A stretch of 64,000 bases of DNA. Origin: Gordonia sp. KTR9 (GTDB taxonomy: Bacteria; Actinomycetota; Actinomycetes; Mycobacteriales; Mycobacteriaceae). Position 1 is the first letter of the stretch; every line of letters begins with the position of its first letter. Positions 45,233 through 53,813 of this stretch are shown piece after piece. The DNA is taken from assembly GCF_000143885.2 (NCBI RefSeq), contig NC_018581.1, positions 4,402,001 through 4,466,000 on the forward strand, read 5' to 3'. The notes beneath the pieces are model-generated. The model was not told the origin of the DNA, made no database searches, and was given only the letters and a program-made list of their open reading frames with translations. A program made the position numbers and the translations under genes.

Positions 45233-47397
45233 CGGCCGCCGCGGAGGCCGCGCCGTCACCTCCCACCGACGCCGACGCCCGGGCCGGGATCTCCCCGGCA
45301 CCGGCCGGACCGTCGGGGTCCGTCGCGGTCCTGAGCCTCGTCGCCGCGATCGCCGGACTCGTCGGCGCCCTGCCCCTGCCGTCGGTGCCGAGCGCACTGC
45401 TGGTGGGCTTCTTCGTTCTCTGTGGACCCGGTGCCGCCGTGTGCACCTGGGTGACACTCCCGCGGCGCACCGTGCTCGCCGCGGTACCGACGCTCGGCAT
45501 GGCGCTGACCACCCTCGTCACCATCGCCGCGCTCTGGTCGTCGTGGTGGCATCCGACGGCACTCCTCGTGGCCGGCAGCGTGGCGGTCCTGGCATCCGGC
45601 ATCGTCCACCGTCGGCGAACGCACACCCCGGCGCCCGACGTCCGGGAGCTGCGGAGTCGACTCACATCCCGCGGACTCACCGCGGTCCGCAGTCCGGCGC
45701 TGCGCTCCACCGGCTTTCGCGTGTCGGTCGCATTGTGCGTTGCGGCGCTGACCTGCTGGGCAGTGGCCGTGCCGACGCTGCCCAGCGTTGACGCGAGCTA
45801 CTACGGCCTGTTGTTCTCCGGCAGCGGACGTCTGCTCATCCCGGCGACGGTGCTGACGGCGGCCGCAGCAGTCGTCGCGATCGCCACCCGCAGCAGCTCC
45901 GGACTGGTCGTCACCATCGGCACCGCGATCGTCGTCAGCCGCGTGACCACCTGGCTCGGTACCGAGATGCCGCTCTACGACTGGACCTACAAGCACCTCG
46001 CGGTCGTCGACTACATCCAGGACACGGGCACGCTCACCCCGGGCGGCACTGACATCTACGCCCAGTGGCCCGCCTTCTTCGCGGTCGCCGCATGGTTCTG
46101 CGACGCCACCGGGCTCGATCCGATGGTCCTGGCGCATCTCTTCGCCACGGTCGTCCACATCCTGCTCGCGGTCGTCGTCTATGCCACCGCCCGCACGTTG
46201 TCGATGAGCCGTGTCGTCGCACTGACCGCGGCTCTCATCGTCGAGACGGTCAACTGGGTCGGCCAGGACTACTTCGCGCCCCAGGCGTGGGCACTCGTCC
46301 TGGCCTACGGTGCGATCGCCCTTCTGCTGGCGTCCCGGCGTGCCCCGCGAGCCGCAGTCCTGGCGATCATCCCGTTCGCGGCGATCGTGCCGAGTCATCA
46401 GCTGACACCGTTCTGGGTTCTGGGTGCGGCCGTCGTACTGGTGGTCCTGCGCCGGGTGCGGCCGTGGTGGGCGGTGGCCATCATGCTCGGCATCGCCGGC
46501 GCCTATCTCCTGGCCAATCTCGAAGCCGTCGCGCCGTACGGCATCCTTTCCGGGGGTAACCCGATCGACAACGCGGCCACCAACTTCACGATGGCCGGTG
46601 TCCCCGCCAAGGAGACGACGTCGACGGTGTGCCGCGCCCTGTCGGCGGGCGTCGTGATGGCGGCGGGGATCTGCGCGCTCATCGGCTGGCGCCGCCGACG
46701 CGCACACTGGCTCACCCTGGCCGTTCTCGCCTTCTCCGCCCTCGCCCTGCTGCTGGGACAGAGTTACGGCGGCGAGGCGATCTTCCGTGTGTACCTCTAT
46801 GGGCTACTCGGGTGCGCGCTGCTCATCGCGCCCACCCTCGTGTGGTTGCTCACCGGCTTCGCACGCGGCGGCCGCGACCGGTTGCGCGCCGCCGGTGCCG
46901 CGATCCTGGTCTGTGCGGCGACTCTCGCCGGGATGTACTCCTACGTCGCGCTGTGGCCGGTGATCGTCGAGACGCGCGCGCAGTACGAGGCGATCGACGC
47001 CATCACCGAGACCGCCGAGCCCGGAACCCGGTTCATCACACTGCATCCGGCGGGCATGCCCACCCGGACGAACGGCAACTACGCCCCGATGACGCTGGCG
47101 AACCCCTACTTCGACTACCCGCTCAGTTTCGACCTCGCGGGCGACCGGATGACGTTCCCCAGTCCCGAACAACTCGGCGACCTCTTCTGGAAGGTCGACC
47201 AGTCCGACAAGCCGACCTACGTCACCTTCACCGAGCAGTCTCGTCGGATCTCCGAGTACTACGGCACCTACCGCCCCGGTGCGGCAGCGGAACTCGAGGC
47301 GGCCCTGCGGGTCGCGCCCGGTTGGCGGCTGATCCACGAGGACGGCGACACCGCGATCTTCGTCTTCGAACCGAAGCCCGCCGCCTCTGCTCCCTGA
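45229..47397 (+). CDS. Large polytopic membrane protein, possible GT-C glycosyltransferase or polymerase
   Basis: A 722-residue protein with a dozen or more hydrophobic segments and a soluble C-terminal domain of about 140 residues. It has the layout of GT-C enzymes or Wzy-type polymerases. A conserved-looking loop, YDWTYKHLAVVDYIQDTGTL then DIYAQWPAFF, lies about one third in and could hold the catalytic Asp; GQDYFAPQAWAL and IVPSHQLTPFW follow. No family can be named with certainty. In the operon it would be the membrane step that adds a sugar from a lipid-linked donor or joins repeat units. Its stop codon lies inside a tandem repeat. Confidence 0.65.
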   Translation: MTAAAEAAPSPPTDADARAGISPAPAGPSGSVAVLSLVAAIAGLVGALPLPSVPSALLVGFFVLCGPGAAVCTWVTLPRRTVLAAVPTLGMALTTLVTIAALWSSWWHPTALLVAGSVAVLASGIVHRRRTHTPAPDVRELRSRLTSRGLTAVRSPALRSTGFRVSVALCVAALTCWAVAVPTLPSVDASYYGLLFSGSGRLLIPATVLTAAAAVVAIATRSSSGLVVTIGTAIVVSRVTTWLGTEMPLYDWTYKHLAVVDYIQDTGTLTPGGTDIYAQWPAFFAVAAWFCDATGLDPMVLAHLFATVVHILLAVVVYATARTLSMSRVVALTAALIVETVNWVGQDYFAPQAWALVLAYGAIALLLASRRAPRAAVLAIIPFAAIVPSHQLTPFWVLGAAVVLVVLRRVRPWWAVAIMLGIAGAYLLANLEAVAPYGILSGGNPIDNAATNFTMAGVPAKETTSTVCRALSAGVVMAAGICALIGWRRRRAHWLTLAVLAFSALALLLGQSYGGEAIFRVYLYGLLGCALLIAPTLVWLLTGFARGGRDRLRAAGAAILVCAATLAGMYSYVALWPVIVETRAQYEAIDAITETAEPGTRFITLHPAGMPTRTNGNYAPMTLANPYFDYPLSFDLAGDRMTFPSPEQLGDLFWKVDQSDKPTYVTFTEQSRRISEYYGTYRPGAAAELEAALRVAPGWRLIHEDGDTAIFVFEPKPAASAP

Positions 47398-47497
47398 TCC
47401 GAAAGAACGACCTGCTTCCTGCTCCCTGATCCGAAAGAACGACCTGCTTCCTGCTCCCTGAGGTGCGAGGAGCGCAAGCGACGAGCCACGAAGGGTC
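47388..47497. repeat. 32-bp tandem repeat joined to a dispersed repeat copy
   Basis: Two identical 32-bp units (47388-47419 and 47420-47451) start TGCTCCCTGATCC; a third begins (47452-47461) but continues as the dispersed element 47453-47497, which has the same GCTCCCTGAGG and CGAAGGGTC ends as the copy inside the NRPS. The first unit contains the TGA stop of the membrane protein gene, so the repeat has supplied the last codons. Confidence 0.8.
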
Positions 47498-47514
47498 CGG
47501 CAAACACCCACGCG

Positions 47515-47582
47515 ACCGATGAACTTCAACTCGACTGATGGACTTCGATCGAAGTCCATCAGTCGAGTTGAGGTTCATCGGT
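47515..47582. repeat. 68-bp near-perfect palindrome between convergent genes
   Basis: The 34-bp arms (47515-47548 and 47549-47582) are complementary at all but one position, with no loop; the centre is TTCGATCGAA and the ends are ACCGAT/ATCGGT. It lies between two convergent genes. The length and lack of a loop exceed ordinary terminators. It would form a cruciform or a very stable RNA hairpin in either direction. Confidence 0.85.
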
Positions 47583-47592
47583 AGAGCGCGAG

Positions 47593-47620
47593 ACGCCGGC
47601 GACCACACGGTCGCCGGCGT
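47593..47620. terminator. Perfect 12-bp hairpin, probable bidirectional terminator
   Basis: ACGCCGGCGACC and GGTCGCCGGCGT pair perfectly around an ACAC loop, 52 bases before the end of the minus-strand glycosyltransferase gene. No T-run follows on either strand, as is common for actinobacterial terminators. Confidence 0.6.
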
Positions 47621-47671
47621 TCGTGTCACGCGAGTAGTCCAGCGTTGCGGCCGAACGTCTTTCGATGCTGC

Positions 47672-48517
47672 TCAGCGGACGGCTGAGGCCTTCGCGTCGC
47701 GATGGAGACGGCGCTCGAGGCCGATCGTCCGGAGCACGCGCATGCCGTCGGTCAGGGCGTTGAGGTTGCTGCGTCCGTGGATTCGCTTGGACTCCCGGCT
47801 GCCGACCTCCCGGATCGTCAAGCCGCTGCGCGCCATCCGCACGTTGATGATCGTCTCGATTTCGAATCCGTCGCCCCACTGGGGTTCGTCGAAGTCGGTG
47901 AGCGGAAGGTCGAGGACGTCCAGGTGCCGACGCCAGAATGCGTTGTAGCCGTAGCAGAGATCGGCGAACGAGGTGGCGAAGATCCGGTTCACGAGCCAGT
48001 TGAGGCCCTTGTTGCCGACGCGGCGGAAGGCGGTGATGTCATCGCTGTGTCCACCCAGGGAGAAGCGGCTGCCCTTGGCGAGGTCCGAGCCGGCCACGAG
48101 CGCTCCGACGAAGTCGGGGATCTCGGCGGGATCGGTGGACCCGTCGGCATCGATCATGACGATGATGTCGCCGGTCGCCACCTCGAACCCGCAGGCGAGC
48201 GCGTTTCCCTTCCCGGAACGGGTCTGCGAGACGATCGTCGCGTCGGGCCACAACGACCGCGCGACGTCCACCGTTCCGTCGACCGACGCACCGTCGACGA
48301 CGACGATCTGATCCACGGGCGGCATCCGCTCGGCAACATACGGCAGGTTGAGCGCTTCGTTCCGGGTCGGGATCACCACGGTGACAGTCGGTTTCGCCGT
48401 CTCCCCGATCCCGGCCTCGGAGACGCCCAGTTCGTTCTCGAACTCCGTCAAGTCGTCGAGCACCGCCGGATCGGCACCCCCCGTGCCATTCCCAGCGTCG
48501 ATCAAGTCGGTCACCAT
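47672..48517 (-). CDS. Family 2 glycosyltransferase, dolichol-phosphate-mannose-synthase-like
   Basis: A 281-residue GT-A enzyme with VTVVIPTRNEALNLPYVAER, QIVVVDGASVDGTVDVAR, the GKGNALACGFEVATGD stretch and the DxD motif in VMIDADGSTDP, closest in style to polyprenyl-phosphate sugar transferases. It has no C-terminal membrane segments. It probably charges a lipid carrier used by the polytopic protein or flippase nearby. GGAGGA precedes the ATG so closely that a GTG one codon later (48514) is a likely start. An iron box lies 76 bases upstream. Sugar unknown. Confidence 0.88.
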   Translation of the reverse strand: MVTDLIDAGNGTGGADPAVLDDLTEFENELGVSEAGIGETAKPTVTVVIPTRNEALNLPYVAERMPPVDQIVVVDGASVDGTVDVARSLWPDATIVSQTRSGKGNALACGFEVATGDIIVMIDADGSTDPAEIPDFVGALVAGSDLAKGSRFSLGGHSDDITAFRRVGNKGLNWLVNRIFATSFADLCYGYNAFWRRHLDVLDLPLTDFDEPQWGDGFEIETIINVRMARSGLTIREVGSRESKRIHGRSNLNALTDGMRVLRTIGLERRLHRDAKASAVR

Positions 48518-48592
48518 TCCTCCAGAGCATTCGCATCATCGATAAGCCATGAAGCGCCCCCCACGACGCTCAGCGAGAAGAAGCATAACCAG

Positions 48593-48611
48593 TAAGGTTA
48601 GGCTTCTCTTA
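48593..48611. promoter_or_regulatory. Strong DtxR/IdeR-like iron box in the divergent promoter
   Basis: TAAGGTTAGGCTTCTCTTA matches 17 of 19 positions of TWAGGTWAGSCTWACCTWA, the best match in the window. It is 76 bases from the minus-strand glycosyltransferase start and probably controls that gene, with the second box 137 bases away serving the plus-strand operon. Confidence 0.7.
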
Positions 48612-48747
48612 CTTTGTGATCAGCTTCATACGAACCGCCCAAAACGGACTCGCAGATGCGCACGGGGTCCTCGCCTTCCGCACTCCCCGCCGGTCAGGGC
48701 GCCGTCGACCCGAAAAGGGCTCCGGCACCACCGAATGGAAGCAATCT

Positions 48748-48766
48748 TCAGGATAGGCTACCCTCA
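48748..48766. promoter_or_regulatory. Second DtxR/IdeR-like iron box, before the flippase operon
   Basis: TCAGGATAGGCTACCCTCA matches 15 of 19 consensus positions and contains a TAGGCT -10-like hexamer (48754-48759) in the plus orientation. Binding here would silence the flippase/A-T-TE transcript, whose leader would be about 150 nt. Confidence 0.6.
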
Positions 48767-48817
48767 GCTCGGATCCGAGCGCCCCGCCAGATCTACAGCC
48801 GCCGGATCGGATCGGAG

Positions 48818-48922
48818 ATGTCAGTGTTCGACGCGCACACGCCGTCTCGACGATCACAAGACCGACTCGGGTCCCATCCGCGGATCTCGGCGACCGCACA
48901 CCGATCCGGACTCCGACGGTGA
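48818..48922 (+). CDS. Possible 34-codon leader ORF before the flippase gene
   Basis: An ATG at 48818 opens a 34-codon Arg/Ser-rich frame (SVFDAHTPSRRSQDRLG in its first half) whose TGA overlaps the GTG of the flippase gene (GTGA). That overlap suggests translational coupling. The GGAG touches the ATG, too close for normal initiation; a GTG two codons in has better spacing. No homology is recognised, so it may be non-coding leader. Confidence 0.25.
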   Translation: MSVFDAHTPSRRSQDRLGSHPRISATAHRSGLRR

Positions 48923-50253
48923 CCGTCACCCACCGTCGCATCCGGACGCGACGGGGACTCACCAGAAACCCGGGCGGACTCCTCGGCGACCAGACGGGCG
49001 TGGGCTTCAACATCATGGCCGTCATGACGTCGAGTCTGGCGACCGGCGTGCTCGGGTTCATCTTCTGGACGATCGCCGCGCGCGGCTACACCACCGCGGA
49101 AGTGGGTCGGGCGTCGGCGCTCATCACCTCGGCGACGCTGCTGGCCACCTTGTCGAATCTGAGCATCGGCAGTCTCTACGAACGCTTTCTGCCGGTCGCG
49201 GGCGGCAACGCACCGCGAATGATCACGTCGGGGCGCATGGTGATCATCGGTGCCGCACTTCTCCTCGGCCTCGGTTTCGTCCTCCTCGGACCGGTCGACT
49301 CGCTGTTCATGAGCCCCTGGGAGACTTGGCTTTTCCCGCTGTTCGTGGCCGTTCTCGGCATCTTCGCCATCCAGGACCAGATCCTCATCGGCCTGGGCCG
49401 TTCACGAACGGTCGCCACGAAGAACATCTCCCAGTCGACCATCAAGCTGGTCCTCGTGACGGCGTTCATCCCGATCGCCACCGGATTCGCCGTCTTCTGG
49501 GCCTGGGTCCTACCCGCCGCGGTGATCGCGGCGTGGGTGGGTCTGGGCGCGATCCGTCGAACCGCACGCTCGATGACCGGGCCGGGCACATTGCCGCGGC
49601 CCGGCGAGATCGCCCAGTTCTACGCCGGCTCACTGGGGATCACCGCCGTCGGAGTGGTCGTGCCGCTCATCGTCCCGCTGGTCATCGTGGCGCGCCTGGG
49701 CACCGAGATGAACGCCTACTTCTCGATCTGCTGGCTGGTCGTCAACACCGCGGCGATCCTCCTGCACGCCACGTCGGCACCCTTCGTGGCCACCGCCGCG
49801 GAGCCCGGCGCCGATCTCCGGTCGGCAACGCTCCGGTTCATCGCCCTGTGCGGCGGCGCCGGGGTCATCGGCTGCGTCGTGCTGTTCGTCACCGCGCCCT
49901 GGATTCTCGCGATCATGGGACCGCAGTACGCCGACGAGGGCACCGACCTGATCCGCTTGATGGCGCTCACCCTGCCGACGGTGTCGTTCGTGACGATCTA
50001 CACCGCTCTGGCCCGCGTGCGCCGCAAACTGCGTCTCGCGGTCGGCGTGCAGGGCGTGTTCGGCGTGATCGTCCTGTGCGGCATCGTCTTCGGCGCCGAC
50101 CACTGGGGCATCATCGGCGTCGGTTACGTCTACCTCACGGCCAACGTCGCCATCGTGATCCTCCTGCTCGTTCCCGGGCTGCGCCTCATCCGGCAGGCCC
50201 TCACCCCCACCACCACTGCTGCCGAGCTCTCGGCGAGGACGACCACACCATGA
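48919..50253 (+). CDS. Polysaccharide flippase-type membrane protein (MOP superfamily)
   Basis: A 444-residue membrane protein with about twelve helices, resembling Wzx/O-antigen translocases that move lipid-linked oligosaccharides across the membrane. The first pair (FNIMAVMTSSLATGVLGFIF with FWTIAARGYTTAEVGRASAL) is typical of the superfamily's first two helices. The GTG at 48919 is used because no ATG fits. It overlaps the A-T-TE gene by four bases (ATGA), so the two are co-expressed. Together with the GT2s and GH16 next door it implies an exported glycan; what it carries is unknown. Confidence 0.85.
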   Translation: MTVTHRRIRTRRGLTRNPGGLLGDQTGVGFNIMAVMTSSLATGVLGFIFWTIAARGYTTAEVGRASALITSATLLATLSNLSIGSLYERFLPVAGGNAPRMITSGRMVIIGAALLLGLGFVLLGPVDSLFMSPWETWLFPLFVAVLGIFAIQDQILIGLGRSRTVATKNISQSTIKLVLVTAFIPIATGFAVFWAWVLPAAVIAAWVGLGAIRRTARSMTGPGTLPRPGEIAQFYAGSLGITAVGVVVPLIVPLVIVARLGTEMNAYFSICWLVVNTAAILLHATSAPFVATAAEPGADLRSATLRFIALCGGAGVIGCVVLFVTAPWILAIMGPQYADEGTDLIRLMALTLPTVSFVTIYTALARVRRKLRLAVGVQGVFGVIVLCGIVFGADHWGIIGVGYVYLTANVAIVILLLVPGLRLIRQALTPTTTAAELSARTTTP

Positions 50254-52880
50254 CCATCGACACCTCTCGTGGCCCCCTGGCCGCGGTGCCCACGCCTGTC
50301 TCCGCCCCCGAGCCGGACCTGACCGGCGGACTGGCGCACGCGTTCGCGACGGCGGCCGACCGGTTCGGGGACGCGATCGCGCTCCGCTTGTCGGACACCG
50401 TGATCAGCTACCGCGAACTCCTCCGCGCCGCACGGGGAGTCGCCGCCCGCATCCGCGACCTGCAGCCCACTGATCAGGGCCCAGTCGTCGTCCAGCTCGG
50501 TCTGTCGCCGGACACCGTCGCCGTGGTCCTCGGCGTCTTCCTGACGCGGCGCCCCCTGGTCACGCTCGACACGGCCCTGCCCGCGGAGCGGATCGACGCG
50601 ATCCTCGCCTCGCTGCGCACCCACGGTCGGCCACCGGGACTGGCCATCGCCGACGCCGAACACATGGACGGGTTGCGCGACTGCGGAACCCGATGTGATC
50701 TCCCGGTCGTCGAGACGACCGACCTCCTCGTCGACGCGGCGTCCGCACCGGACACGGCGGCGCGGGCGGTCGAGACCGAGGACACCCGATCCGGATCCGA
50801 CGCCGCGTTCGGGGTCACGAACATCCAGTTCACGTCCGGTTCCACCGGAACGCCGAAGGGCGTGCTGCAACCGGGCGCGATGTGGCTGTGTGACTCGATC
50901 TTCATGCGGGAGCGCTTCGGGCTCGGTGAGCGCTTGCGCGTCGCCCTGTGCATGCCGATCAGTTTCGGCGGCGGGTTGAACGTCTTGATGGGTTCACTGC
51001 TGAGCGGCTGCGATGTCCTCGTGGCCGACCCCAGGCAGGGCACGCCGACCGACCTGCTCGACATGATCGCGGCGGAGCAGATCCACACCGTCTTCCTGAC
51101 CCCGTCGCTGCTGCGTTCACTCGTTCGCTCGAGTACCGCCGGCACCGTCCACCCCGCGTGGTCGGCGGTGCGGCGGGTCATCACCACCGGTGAGCCGCTC
51201 ACCGGTGAATCCGCGACCGCCACACTGTTGTTGGCACCCCAGGCGACGGTCACCAACTGGGCCGGTTCCTCGGAGACCTATGCGATCGGGCACTTCGACG
51301 TCCGCGCCGGCGACCCCGCGCGAACAGGACCGCTGCCCGCCGGCACACCGGCGCTCCACAAGACGGTGAGGGTCGAACGGTCCGGACGGGTGTCGATCTC
51401 CTCGCGATACATCGCTCTCGGCTACCTCGACCCGGCCGGCGACGTCGATCGGTTCTCTACCGACGACAACGGGATTCGCACGTTCCACTCCGGAGACAAC
51501 GGGCGGTTCGACGGCGAGGACCTCGTCCTGCTCGGCCGCGCCGACGATGCAGTGAAGATCCGGGGTTACCTCGTCGAACCGGCCGAGGTGAGCGCAGCGC
51601 TCCTACGCGAGGGCGATCTCTCCGAGGCCGTCGTCATCGCGCGCGAGAATGCGAGCCAGACAATAGAACTGATTGCATACGTGGTCCCGGAGGGAAACCG
51701 GCGCACACCGCCGACCGCCGCCCTGCGCGCGCGCCTCCGCGAGGCGTTGCCCCCCTGGATGGTCCCGGCGCACATCGTCGAACTGTCCGACCTGCCCCGC
51801 AATGCCCGGGGCAAGATCGATCGCACCGCCCTGCCCGAGCCCCGGCGCCACGTCGAACCCGTTGTCGGCGAACTCGAATCATCCGTCGCCGCGACCTGGG
51901 CCGGCGAACTCTCGCTGGATGTCGTCGGGCGGACCGAGAACATCTATGCCTTGGGTGCGGATTCGCTGACGATCCAGCAGATCATGGTGCGCCTCAACTC
52001 GACGCACCGAGCGGGCCTCACCCAGTCCGACATGGCCTCCGCGCCGACCGTCGCCGAGCTCGCGACGATCATCGCCGCCCGCACCGGCGGCTCGGGCACG
52101 GGGTCGCGGGATCGGCGAGGCGAACGCCTGGCACCGACGACGATCCCGTTGCGCCGGGGACACGGGCGACCGGTCTTCTGTTTCACCGGCGCGGGCGCCT
52201 CGGCACTCACGTTCGTGCCGTTCGCCGACCGCGTCGGCGAACTCGACGGCGTCGGACCGGTTTTCGCGTTCGCACCGCACGGCCTGGACACCCGCGGGAT
52301 CCCCGACTGGACGGTCAACGCCGCCGTGCGTCGCCATCTGCGCGACTTGCGTCGTATCCAGCCCGAGGGACCCTACGTCCTCGTCGGGCACTCGCTGGGA
52401 GGGTTCATCGCCCTGGAGACCGCGCGACGACTCGAGGCCGAGGGGCACCGTGTCGACCTGGTGGTCGTGGTGGACACGTTCGTCCCGCCGCGGATCCTGC
52501 ATCGCGCCAAACGCGCCGACCCGTCCCTCACCACCACCCCGGTGTACGAGCCGCTTCCGCGGAAAGAACTGTGGCGCCGACGCATTCGCGTCCCGCTCGC
52601 GGGCGTGGTGAAGACCTCGCCGACCGCCGACGCCCAGGCCCTCGAGGAACTCGGCGTCCGGGTCGGCCGGCTGCATCGCCCCCGCCCCTATTCCGGGCGC
52701 GCCCTGGTGGTGCAGGGCAGCGAGAACCGCGACGAACCGTCGATCTGGCGACGCCACATCGTGACCGGGGACGTCGACGTCCTCCGTCTCGACTGCAACC
52801 ACCTGTCCGTGGTCCGCGAACCCCACATCGGCGACATCGTCGACGCCATCGACAGCGTCCTGCGAACGCGGGACCGGTGA
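50250..52880 (+). CDS. NRPS-like A-T-TE enzyme lacking the alpha-amino anchor Asp
   Basis: An 876-residue single-module protein. The adenylation domain has IQFTSGSTGTPKGVL near residue 193 and GYLVEPAEV with the catalytic lysine in NARGKIDRTALP. The carrier domain has the phosphopantetheine serine in LGADSLTIQQI (about 569), and the thioesterase has VGHSLGGFIAL (about 712) and a late histidine in CNHLSVV. The A4 motif, normally F-D-x-S, reads SFGGGLN, so the Asp that binds the substrate amino group is Gly, and A5 reads WAGSSE rather than YGPTE. It therefore probably activates a carboxylic acid that is not an alpha-amino acid, then releases or transfers it through the TE. Cotranscribed with the flippase. 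Confidence 0.88.
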   Translation: MTIDTSRGPLAAVPTPVSAPEPDLTGGLAHAFATAADRFGDAIALRLSDTVISYRELLRAARGVAARIRDLQPTDQGPVVVQLGLSPDTVAVVLGVFLTRRPLVTLDTALPAERIDAILASLRTHGRPPGLAIADAEHMDGLRDCGTRCDLPVVETTDLLVDAASAPDTAARAVETEDTRSGSDAAFGVTNIQFTSGSTGTPKGVLQPGAMWLCDSIFMRERFGLGERLRVALCMPISFGGGLNVLMGSLLSGCDVLVADPRQGTPTDLLDMIAAEQIHTVFLTPSLLRSLVRSSTAGTVHPAWSAVRRVITTGEPLTGESATATLLLAPQATVTNWAGSSETYAIGHFDVRAGDPARTGPLPAGTPALHKTVRVERSGRVSISSRYIALGYLDPAGDVDRFSTDDNGIRTFHSGDNGRFDGEDLVLLGRADDAVKIRGYLVEPAEVSAALLREGDLSEAVVIARENASQTIELIAYVVPEGNRRTPPTAALRARLREALPPWMVPAHIVELSDLPRNARGKIDRTALPEPRRHVEPVVGELESSVAATWAGELSLDVVGRTENIYALGADSLTIQQIMVRLNSTHRAGLTQSDMASAPTVAELATIIAARTGGSGTGSRDRRGERLAPTTIPLRRGHGRPVFCFTGAGASALTFVPFADRVGELDGVGPVFAFAPHGLDTRGIPDWTVNAAVRRHLRDLRRIQPEGPYVLVGHSLGGFIALETARRLEAEGHRVDLVVVVDTFVPPRILHRAKRADPSLTTTPVYEPLPRKELWRRRIRVPLAGVVKTSPTADAQALEELGVRVGRLHRPRPYSGRALVVQGSENRDEPSIWRRHIVTGDVDVLRLDCNHLSVVREPHIGDIVDAIDSVLRTRDR

Positions 52881-52883
52881 GAC

Positions 52884-53813
52884 TCAGCCGTAGGCGACGT
52901 CGACGGCGTAACGGGTGAACCCGAGCCGCTCATAGGTGTGCAGCGCGGCGGCGTTGTCGCCCTCCACGTAGAGGTTGATCTCCGAGACGCCTGCGCGCGC
53001 GAGATGGTGCAGTCCGGCCAGCGTCAGCAACCGGCCGAGCCCCCGGCCCTGTGCGGCGGGATCGACCCCGACGATGTAGACCTCGCCGAGGTCGGCGTCG
53101 TGCCGCTTGGTCCAGTGGAACCCGAGGAGCCTGCCGGGCTCGTCGCCGGCCTCGGCGCCGGAACGGTCGAAGGCGAGGAACAACCCCTCCGGATCGAACC
53201 AGTCGGCGCCCACCCGTTCGCGGATCTGCTCCGCGGACCAGCCACCCTGCTCCGGATGCCAGTCGAAGGCCGCGTTGTTCACGCGCAGGATCTCGGCATC
53301 GTCGGACGGTCCGGCATAGGTCCGGAGCTCGACGGTCGGGTCGACGACGAGTTCCGGGAGTTCGTGGCCGGCTCCGACCGGACGACGCAGCTGCAGCAGT
53401 TCGCGACGCTTCGTCAGGCCCATGGATGCGGCGAGCGCCACCGCGCCGGGCAGGTCACCGTGCGCCCACACCCGCACCCCGGCTCCCGACTCGGGAACGG
53501 ATGCGGCACCGAAGGCCGCGTCGAGCAGTTGCCGGCCATGTCCCTTGCGCCGATGCGCCGGATCGACGACCGCCTCGATCATCGCCGGCTCACCGTCGCG
53601 ACCCGGGACAATGACGGCATAGGCCGCCGTCGACCAGACATGCACGACCGGCGATCCGTCCGGAGCGTCGAAGGCCGTCACGGCGCCCTCCGAGAGCGGG
53701 GCGACGCCGTCGGCCGCTGTCGCATCACGCACCAGGCGATGAGCGAAAGCCGCGACATCGTCGGGCAGCGCGCCCCGATGCACCTGCACCTGATCAGTTT
53801 CCGGCGCTTGCAC
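52884..53813 (-). CDS. mshD: Mycothiol synthase (cysteinyl-GlcN-inositol N-acetyltransferase)
   Basis: Last step of mycothiol synthesis: acetyl-CoA acetylates the cysteine amine of Cys-GlcN-Ins. The 309-residue protein has two GNAT domains. The N-terminal one has [19 protein letters not shown]; the active C-terminal one has [20 protein letters not shown] and ends with [20 protein letters not shown]. The GTG at 53813 lies inside the end of the upstream regulator gene and has GAGGAG at good spacing, so translation is coupled. It follows the GlnR-type regulator as in M. tuberculosis Rv0818-mshD. Confidence 0.95.
   Translation of the reverse strand: MQAPETDQVQVHRGALPDDVAAFAHRLVRDATAADGVAPLSEGAVTAFDAPDGSPVVHVWSTAAYAVIVPGRDGEPAMIEAVVDPAHRRKGHGRQLLDAAFGAASVPESGAGVRVWAHGDLPGAVALAASMGLTKRRELLQLRRPVGAGHELPELVVDPTVELRTYAGPSDDAEILRVNNAAFDWHPEQGGWSAEQIRERVGADWFDPEGLFLAFDRSGAEAGDEPGRLLGFHWTKRHDADLGEVYIVGVDPAAQGRGLGRLLTLAGLHHLARAGVSEINLYVEGDNAAALHTYERLGFTRYAVDVAYG

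Noticed and set aside
45256..46707. A 483-codon minus-strand open frame
   Set aside because: Its Arg/Asp/Gly-rich sequence is the shadow of the polytopic membrane protein on the plus strand.
47388..47461. Possible CRISPR array
   Set aside because: Only two direct units abut with no spacers, and there are no cas genes.
48549..50249. Upstream extension of the A-T-TE frame
   Set aside because: The extension is Arg/His/Pro-rich and is the shadow of the flippase gene. The ATG at 50250 overlaps the flippase stop.
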